A stretch of DNA of 11,284 nt from Clostridiales bacterium. GTDB taxonomy: Bacteria > Bacillota > Clostridia > Oscillospirales > Oscillospiraceae. Position numbers and translations under genes: made by a program. Location of the stretch: NCBI GenBank assembly GCA_012728025.1, contig JAAYFX010000095.1, forward strand, positions 1-11,284, written 5' to 3'. The notes under the pieces were generated by a model. It did no database searches. It was not told the origin of the DNA and saw only the letters and a program-made list of their open reading frames with translations. This document shows, in pieces, positions 7,496 to 11,284 of this stretch. Each line of letters begins with the position of its first letter. Position 1 is the stretch's first letter.

Positions 7496-8290
7496 TTAGG
7501 TGACGCAGGCTTCCTGTCCGCACTTTTCGGGACTACCCTTTGGCGGGAAAAAGTCATCCATAGGGAAGGGAATATGGCTAAAGAGAGTGCAGGGGTCTTC
7601 CTCAACACAAACACATTCCTTTGTAGGTACGCAGTAGTCGTAGGCGGGCATAAGAAGCTGTGTATCTCTTTCAAGACTGATTATAGAAAATTGACCCAAG
7701 GTTGCGTAAAGCTGTTTTCCGGAGTGTGAGCTTACGATGTCCCCGCAGAAGCACTTTGCTATGGCGCAGGGGATGTCACACAAATCTCTGTCCGAGCAAT
7801 AGGGTTTGCAGCGATTTACGATTTTCATTGAAAGTATAAGGGGGTCTACCGCCTCCACAACGGCTGTTGGCAGGCTTGAGTAGTTTTTATCATTGCAGTA
7901 TACGTCATTGGAAGTAAATATTTTCGAGGTTCCTTCACTTCCGTAAAGGACAACACGCTTTTCAAATACGCAAAGCCCTGTAACCTTTGCTTCTCCGGGG
8001 AAGGCCTCGCCCGTCACCTTATAAAAATATGTGACATCTACTGTATAGCAGCCACGATTAAAGTTTATCTCCTCAACGTCTACATCCGCGAAAAGAAGCT
8101 TTGCGGAGCGTGGTCTGACGCTTACCGAAGCGTCGATAATAGATTGCGAGTCTTCGGTGCAGTATACCCGAAGGTCCTCGACGCAGTCTTTGTCACGGCA
8201 GCTATCGAGCACCTTGCTGGTGTGGACGCAGACCGCTTCACGAATGCAATCAAGATTTGCAATTGGTCCGGAAACTTTCTTGTCTGTCAT
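7496..8290 (-). CDS. Conserved-looking cysteine-rich protein of unknown function
   Basis: I do not recognise a named family, although the overall pattern (an N-terminal CIREAVCV stretch, LLMPAYDYCVPTKEC, then FPMDDFFPP near the end) resembles hypothetical proteins I have seen from spore-forming Clostridia. From the ATG at 8288-8290 it has 264 residues and 20 cysteines (7.6 per cent). These cluster at 15-44, at 161-182 (CKPYC, CDIPC, CFC) and at 220-234 (CVPTKECVC, C234). There is no signal peptide or membrane segment, so it is a soluble protein that could bind metal or become disulfide cross-linked. I prefer this start over in-frame ATGs at 8302 and 8395, because AAAGGA lies 12 bases upstream and the extra codons would fall in a hairpin-rich leader. 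A sigma-K-like promoter lies about 170 bases upstream, so a spore coat or exosporium role is possible, but this is inference. Confidence 0.75.
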   Translation of the reverse strand: MTDKKVSGPIANLDCIREAVCVHTSKVLDSCRDKDCVEDLRVYCTEDSQSIIDASVSVRPRSAKLLFADVDVEEINFNRGCYTVDVTYFYKVTGEAFPGEAKVTGLCVFEKRVVLYGSEGTSKIFTSNDVYCNDKNYSSLPTAVVEAVDPLILSMKIVNRCKPYCSDRDLCDIPCAIAKCFCGDIVSSHSGKQLYATLGQFSIISLERDTQLLMPAYDYCVPTKECVCVEEDPCTLFSHIPFPMDDFFPPKGSPEKCGQEACVT

Positions 8291-8321
8291 AGTTATGACC
8301 ATTCCTTTCGCTTCACTAATA

Positions 8322-8455
8322 CACAAAACGGCCCAATAAGGGTCAGGCGTTTTGTGCGCTGCTGTATCAGCCATATAAAGACTGATACACGCCAAATTGG
8401 TCAGGCTTGGGTTTTTCCAAGCTTATCAGCGGTAAAAAGGATATTAGGGGTCCTT
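8322..8455 (-). other. Hairpin-rich 5' leader of the cysteine-rich gene
   Basis: The gap 8291-8574 between divergent genes holds promoters and this stretch. Four successive inverted repeats are visible: CACAAAACG/CGTTTTGTG (8322-8330, 8348-8356), TGTATCAG/CTGATACA (8363-8370, 8382-8389), GCTTGG/CCAAGC (8405-8410, 8417-8422) and AAGGA/TCCTT (8437-8441, 8451-8455). The 8-base word GGTCAGGC occurs twice, at 8341-8348 and 8399-8406. If transcription starts from the promoter near 8461-8487, all but perhaps the last hairpin would lie in the - strand leader. It does not match any riboswitch class I can recall. Confidence 0.5.
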
Positions 8456-8460
8456 CGTTA

Positions 8461-8487
8461 TAGTCTATGCTATATACGCCGATTTGT
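8461..8487 (-). promoter_or_regulatory. Candidate sigma-K-type promoter for the cysteine-rich gene
   Basis: On the - strand, AC (8487-8486) is followed by 16 bases and then CATAGACTA (8469-8461). The Bacillus sigma-K consensus is AC, 16-17 bases, CATAnnnTA, so all eight fixed bases match. A weaker sigma-A reading overlaps it: TTGTTA (8495-8490), 17 bases, TAGCAT (8472-8467). The consensus is short, so chance is possible. Confidence 0.45.
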
Positions 8488-8499
8488 GATAACAATGAT

Positions 8500-8528
8500 T
8501 TGACGAATGGCAAAAAAGCTACTATAAT
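8500..8528 (+). promoter_or_regulatory. Sigma-A promoter of the DUF4364 gene
   Basis: TTGACG (8500-8505) and TATAAT (8523-8528) are separated by exactly 17 bases, close to the ideal vegetative promoter. Transcription should begin near 8535, giving a leader of about 40 bases before the ATG at 8575. Confidence 0.9.
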
Positions 8529-8551
8529 ATGGACACAGAATGTATAAATCG

Positions 8552-8568
8552 TCCTTTCAGGAAAGGAG
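8552..8568 (+). promoter_or_regulatory. Ribosome binding site of the DUF4364 gene inside a small hairpin
   Basis: AAGGAG (8563-8568) is six bases before ATG 8575. TCCTTT (8552-8557) can pair with AAAGGA (8562-8567) around a 4-base loop, which would cover the site. The stem is only six pairs, so it may tune rather than block translation. Confidence 0.6.
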
Positions 8569-8574
8569 CACCAT

Positions 8575-9096
8575 ATGGACAGGCATGGGTTCATCCGTGA
8601 AAAGCTGGATATAAAAATCCTAATTCTCTTTGTTTTGCGCAGACTGCCGGCTCCTGTTAGTATAGAGACACTTTTTGACCTCGTCTTTGTTGACGGGGGC
8701 TTTGATTATTTTGAATTCACCCAATGCCTCACTGAGCTTGTGGAAACAGAGCATATTATTAATGATGAAGATGGCTATAAAATAAGCCCCAAAGGTGCCG
8801 ACCATGGGGACACAGTTGAAAGGAGCATACCTTACTCCGTTAGGGAAAAGGCAGAAAGAACAGCGGAACCTCTTATAAACAAAATGAAGCGGGACGCTCT
8901 TATAGGCACAACCCATGAAACATTGCCGGACGGAACTTGCCGGATAAACTTAAGCCTTTCAGATGGGGTGGGAGAAATTATCTCACTTTCCCTTATAGGA
9001 CAGGGGCAGGAGCAGGCCGAAATCATAAAAAACAACTTCCGCAAAGACGCTGAGGGCTATTACCTTAAAATAATTAAACTTTTAAGCGAAAAATAA
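8575..9096 (+). CDS. DUF4364 family winged-helix protein
   Basis: The 173-residue cytoplasmic protein fits DUF4364, a family common in Clostridia with no settled function. Residues about 10-72 look like a winged helix-turn-helix: IKILILFVLRRLPAPVSIETLFDLV, then FEFTQCLTELVETEHI, then a wing ending at GYKISPKG. The second half (about 110-173) is a mixed alpha/beta region ending in a helix. This suggests a DNA-binding regulator or a partner protein, but its target is not visible. It is transcribed from a strong sigma-A promoter and has an excellent ribosome binding site. asnA follows after 60 bases with no convincing terminator between, so the two may be co-transcribed. It stands divergently to the cysteine-rich gene, whose promoter lies only 12 bases from its own. 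Confidence 0.82.
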   Translation: MDRHGFIREKLDIKILILFVLRRLPAPVSIETLFDLVFVDGGFDYFEFTQCLTELVETEHIINDEDGYKISPKGADHGDTVERSIPYSVREKAERTAEPLINKMKRDALIGTTHETLPDGTCRINLSLSDGVGEIISLSLIGQGQEQAEIIKNNFRKDAEGYYLKIIKLLSEK

Positions 9097-9156
9097 AGCA
9101 TAGTCAACGACTTTTTTAAAAGCCGTATCTTTATAAAAAACCAAGGGGAAACATAT

Positions 9157-10167
9157 ATGAAAACAACCATACCTGAGGGCTATAAAAGCACTCTCGGCAT
9201 TTACGACACCCAAAAGGCCATAAGCCTTTTAAAGCGCATTTTTGCAGATAAGTTGGCAGGTTCTTTAAACCTTTACAGGGTTTCTGCCCCGCTTTTTGTT
9301 GAGGAAAAAAGCGGTCTTAACGACGACTTAAACGGCGTTGAGCGGGCCGTTGCCTTTGACATTGCAGGAACGGACAGTATAGGTCAGGTGGTACACTCTC
9401 TTGCAAAATGGAAGCGCCTTGCCTTAAAGCGCTATGATTTTTATTCGGGCAAGGGCATCTATACCGATATGAATGCCATAAGGCGGGATGAGGATATGGA
9501 TAACCTGCATTCTGTATATGTTGACCAGTGGGATTGGGAGAAGGTTATAGAGGAAGAAGACAGAAACCTCGACTACCTTAGAAAAACTGCCGAGGCCATA
9601 GTGGGCGCTTTGTGCGACACTCAGGAAACCATGCTATCTTTATATCCCCAGCTTGAGCCTTTCGGAAAGCTTAATCGGGACTTGGCCTTTATAAGCGCTC
9701 AGGAGCTTGAGGATATGTACCCAAACCTTTCCCCAAAGCAGAGGGAGGACGCTTTTACAAAAGAACATAAAACCGTTTTTATTGCGGGCATAGGCGGAAA
9801 CTTAAAATCGGGCAAGCCCCACGACGGCCGTGCTCCGGATTATGACGACTGGGACTTAAACGGGGATATACTTTTTTGGTTTGAGCCCTTAGGCTGTGCT
9901 ATGGAGATTTCTTCAATGGGTATAAGAGTAAGCCCCCAGTCTTTAGACAGGCAGCTTAAACTATCCGGCTGTGACGACAGACGGGAGCTTATGTATCACA
10001 AGATGCTTCTTTCAGGAGAGCTTCCCCTTACCATAGGTGGTGGCATAGGTCAGTCAAGGCTTACCATGCTGCTTTTAAATAAGGTACATATAGGTGAGGT
10101 TCAGGCTTCTATCTGGGACGAGGAAACAATTACAACCTGCGCCAAAGCAGGGGTTATGCTCCTTTAA
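9157..10167 (+). CDS. asnA: Aspartate-ammonia ligase (ammonia-dependent asparagine synthetase)
   Basis: AsnA makes asparagine from aspartate, ammonia and ATP, releasing AMP and diphosphate. It has a class II aminoacyl-tRNA synthetase-like fold. The 336 residues match the family (E. coli has 330). Conserved blocks run in the right order: LNLYRVSAPLFV (37-48), GLNDDLNGVERAVAFDI (53-69), HSLAKWKRLALKRY (80-93), IRRDED and SVYVDQWDWEKV (108-130), GIGGNLKSGKPHDGRAPDYDDW (from 211), MEISSMGIRV (249-258) and the C-terminal motif-3-like IGGGIGQSRLTMLLL (from 293) with R301. The ATG at 9157 has AAGGGG (9143-9148) eight bases upstream. The 60-base gap to the previous gene is too short for a T-box leader. 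No frame problem is seen here, unlike in ftsK and rqcH. Confidence 0.97.
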   Translation: MKTTIPEGYKSTLGIYDTQKAISLLKRIFADKLAGSLNLYRVSAPLFVEEKSGLNDDLNGVERAVAFDIAGTDSIGQVVHSLAKWKRLALKRYDFYSGKGIYTDMNAIRRDEDMDNLHSVYVDQWDWEKVIEEEDRNLDYLRKTAEAIVGALCDTQETMLSLYPQLEPFGKLNRDLAFISAQELEDMYPNLSPKQREDAFTKEHKTVFIAGIGGNLKSGKPHDGRAPDYDDWDLNGDILFWFEPLGCAMEISSMGIRVSPQSLDRQLKLSGCDDRRELMYHKMLLSGELPLTIGGGIGQSRLTMLLLNKVHIGEVQASIWDEETITTCAKAGVMLL

Positions 10168-10185
10168 AAAAGTTTAAGTAAGCAT

Positions 10186-10219
10186 AAAAAAGCAGGACGG
10201 AATTTCCGTCCTGCTTTTT
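10186..10219. terminator. Bidirectional intrinsic terminator between asnA and the DUF3048 gene
   Basis: GCAGGACGG (10192-10200) pairs with CCGTCCTGC (10206-10214) around loop AATTT. The stem is flanked by AAAAAA (10186-10191) and TTTTT (10215-10219), which extend it and give a T-run on either strand. It serves asnA on + and the gene ending at 10236 on -. Confidence 0.95.
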
Positions 10220-10235
10220 GGCTTTATATTGGATT

Positions 10236-11284
10236 TTACTCCATTGTAATTTCACTTTCTGTGGGAACAATGGCGATATAGCTTTTTCCAACGCCCAGCT
10301 CAAGCTCGCTGCCGTCCTCACGGGCATATATAAAGGGAGCGCCGGAGCCTGAGCGGGTCCAGCAAATGGGGATGCTAAGCCCGCCGCAGATAAAATAGCC
10401 CTCGCCGCTTCCCACAAGGTCAACGGTTCTGCGGCCGTCATTATCGATTATTTGCGTGTCGGCAAAAAGAACGAGAAGATTTTTAAAGCCTATGGTTTCG
10501 TCTGTGTTGCCGTCGATATAATCATTGCCAAACTGGCGGCCTGTGTATAGTCCTGTGTCTGGATGGAAGGTGAAATCAGTGTTTTTAAGTCCGGAAAAGC
10601 TGACATTTACAGAGGAGGCAATGGCTGCCGAGTCTCCCATTGTTGGCTCGTCTGTAAAGAGAAGGCCATAATTATAGTTGCTGTTATGCTCAGGTGAATA
10701 GCCAAGGGTGGGGGTATACTCAAGAAGTTTTTCCGAACTTGTGAAAAGGCTGTGTTCGGTTCCGTATTTCTGACGGCTGGAGTCACGATAGAAAATATCA
10801 TCTGCGTAGGCGCCACGAACTCCGTCTATGTTATTTACACCCTTAGAGGCAATATCGGAATATGCCTGCTCACTGCCGCCGGCATGGACATATATGGCAT
10901 CATAGCTCATGGCAAGCTCAATATAATAAGGTCTTGAGGAGCGCATACTGCCGATAGGACCGACGTTTTCAAGGTCAGAGTAAATAGCAAGCATACGGGT
11001 GATGTCACCCTCTGCCAGCACCTCATAGATTATATCGGCCCCTGAAACACCGCAATGGGGCTGGGCGACACTGATATTGTTTATCATAATGGCATAAGGC
11101 CGCTTTGAGCTAATATCCTCGTCAATAGTTTCGCCGCTTAAGGGGTTAGTTATTGGTTCCGGCTCCGGCTCAACAGTGGGCTTTGGCGTAGACTCGATAT
11201 GTTCCACAGATGGCGGCCGGCTAATCTCGCTACTAGCAGGGGCGCAGGCTGAAAACAATAAGAGCAGGGATAAAATAAGTAAAC
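10236..11284 (-). CDS. DUF3048 (YerB-like) lipoprotein, N-terminus cut by the window edge
   Basis: The frame is open to the right edge, so the true start lies beyond 11284. The first visible codons give a hydrophobic run LLILSLLLLFSAC, which is the end of a lipoprotein signal peptide. The Cys codon at 11244-11246 is the likely lipid attachment site; Phe at the -3 position is slightly unusual. A Glu/Pro/Thr-rich linker follows, then the DUF3048 core: RPYAIMINN, GADIIYEVLAEGDITRMLAIYSD, IGSMRSSRPYYIELA and YVHAGGSEQAYSDI, with a C-terminal beta-rich part around VNVSFSGLKNTDFTFHPDTGLY. B. subtilis YerB is a membrane-anchored member reported to interact with the PcrA helicase; its biochemical role is not settled. 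The protein should sit outside the membrane, and its coding end is 16 bases from the shared terminator. Confidence 0.9.
   Translation of the reverse strand, partial: LLILSLLLLFSACAPASSEISRPPSVEHIESTPKPTVEPEPEPITNPLSGETIDEDISSKRPYAIMINNISVAQPHCGVSGADIIYEVLAEGDITRMLAIYSDLENVGPIGSMRSSRPYYIELAMSYDAIYVHAGGSEQAYSDIASKGVNNIDGVRGAYADDIFYRDSSRQKYGTEHSLFTSSEKLLEYTPTLGYSPEHNSNYNYGLLFTDEPTMGDSAAIASSVNVSFSGLKNTDFTFHPDTGLYTGRQFGNDYIDGNTDETIGFKNLLVLFADTQIIDNDGRRTVDLVGSGEGYFICGGLSIPICWTRSGSGAPFIYAREDGSELELGVGKSYIAIVPTESEITME

Noticed and set aside
8291..8395. N-terminal extension of the cysteine-rich protein to ATG 8395
   Set aside because: The extra codons fall in inverted repeats and the longer start lacks a ribosome binding site; ATG 8290 fits better. 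ATG 8302 has AAAGGA directly against it, too close.
8144..8503. Open frame on + strand through the start of the cysteine-rich gene and its leader
   Set aside because: It lies antisense to a better supported gene and runs through the hairpin region; no ribosome binding site or recognisable protein.
9100..9150. Possible hairpin ACGACTTTT/AAAAGCCGT between DUF4364 and asnA as a terminator
   Set aside because: It is AT-rich with a mismatch, a 2-base loop and no clean T-run, so I do not call it.
9097..9156. T-box leader for asnA
   Set aside because: The 60-base gap is too short, and no specifier loop, T-box sequence or antiterminator is visible.
10752..10937. Open frame on + strand inside the DUF3048 gene
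   Set aside because: Shadow frame opposite conserved DUF3048 core motifs.

Overview
The window looks like a chromosomal stretch of a low-to-mid GC Gram-positive anaerobe of the class Clostridia (Bacillota). The evidence is the gene set (UppP, FtsK/SpoIIIE, Mini-III, RqcH, DUF4364, AsnA, a YerB-like DUF3048 lipoprotein, an SLH protein), strong GGAGG-type ribosome binding sites, and intrinsic terminators. No phage, transposon, tRNA, rRNA or CRISPR array is visible. Genus-level placement is not possible from the sequence alone.

Left part (1-6410, + strand): the C-terminal end of a DnaQ-like 3'-5' exonuclease with an added zinc-ribbon-like motif and a basic tail; uppP (undecaprenyl-diphosphate phosphatase); a long ftsK/spoIIIE DNA translocase; mrnC (Mini-ribonuclease III); and rqcH (ribosome quality control, NFACT family), closed by a strong bidirectional terminator. 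Two of these genes are broken in this sequence. ftsK/spoIIIE has a one-base frame slip just before Walker A, and rqcH has a slip and TGA stop just before its NFACT-R domain. Both halves of each gene are otherwise well preserved, so recent indels or assembly errors are more likely than old decay.

Middle (6411-8574): two - strand genes, each with its own terminator. One is a secreted protein with an Ig/cadherin-like domain and S-layer homology repeats. The other is an unrecognised protein with 20 cysteines in 264 residues. The cysteine-rich gene has a hairpin-rich leader and a promoter-like sequence that fits the sporulation sigma-K consensus. Back to back with it is a near-perfect sigma-A promoter serving the + strand gene at 8575.

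Right part (8575-11284): a DUF4364 winged-helix protein and asnA (ammonia-dependent asparagine synthetase) on + strand, a bidirectional terminator, then a DUF3048 (YerB-like) lipoprotein on - strand whose N-terminus runs off the window.

I did not find a clear new multi-gene system. The best leads are the cysteine-rich gene with its sigma-K-like promoter and structured leader, the folded element in front of mrnC, and the interruptions in ftsK and rqcH; the rqcH one superficially resembles the prfB recoding site.
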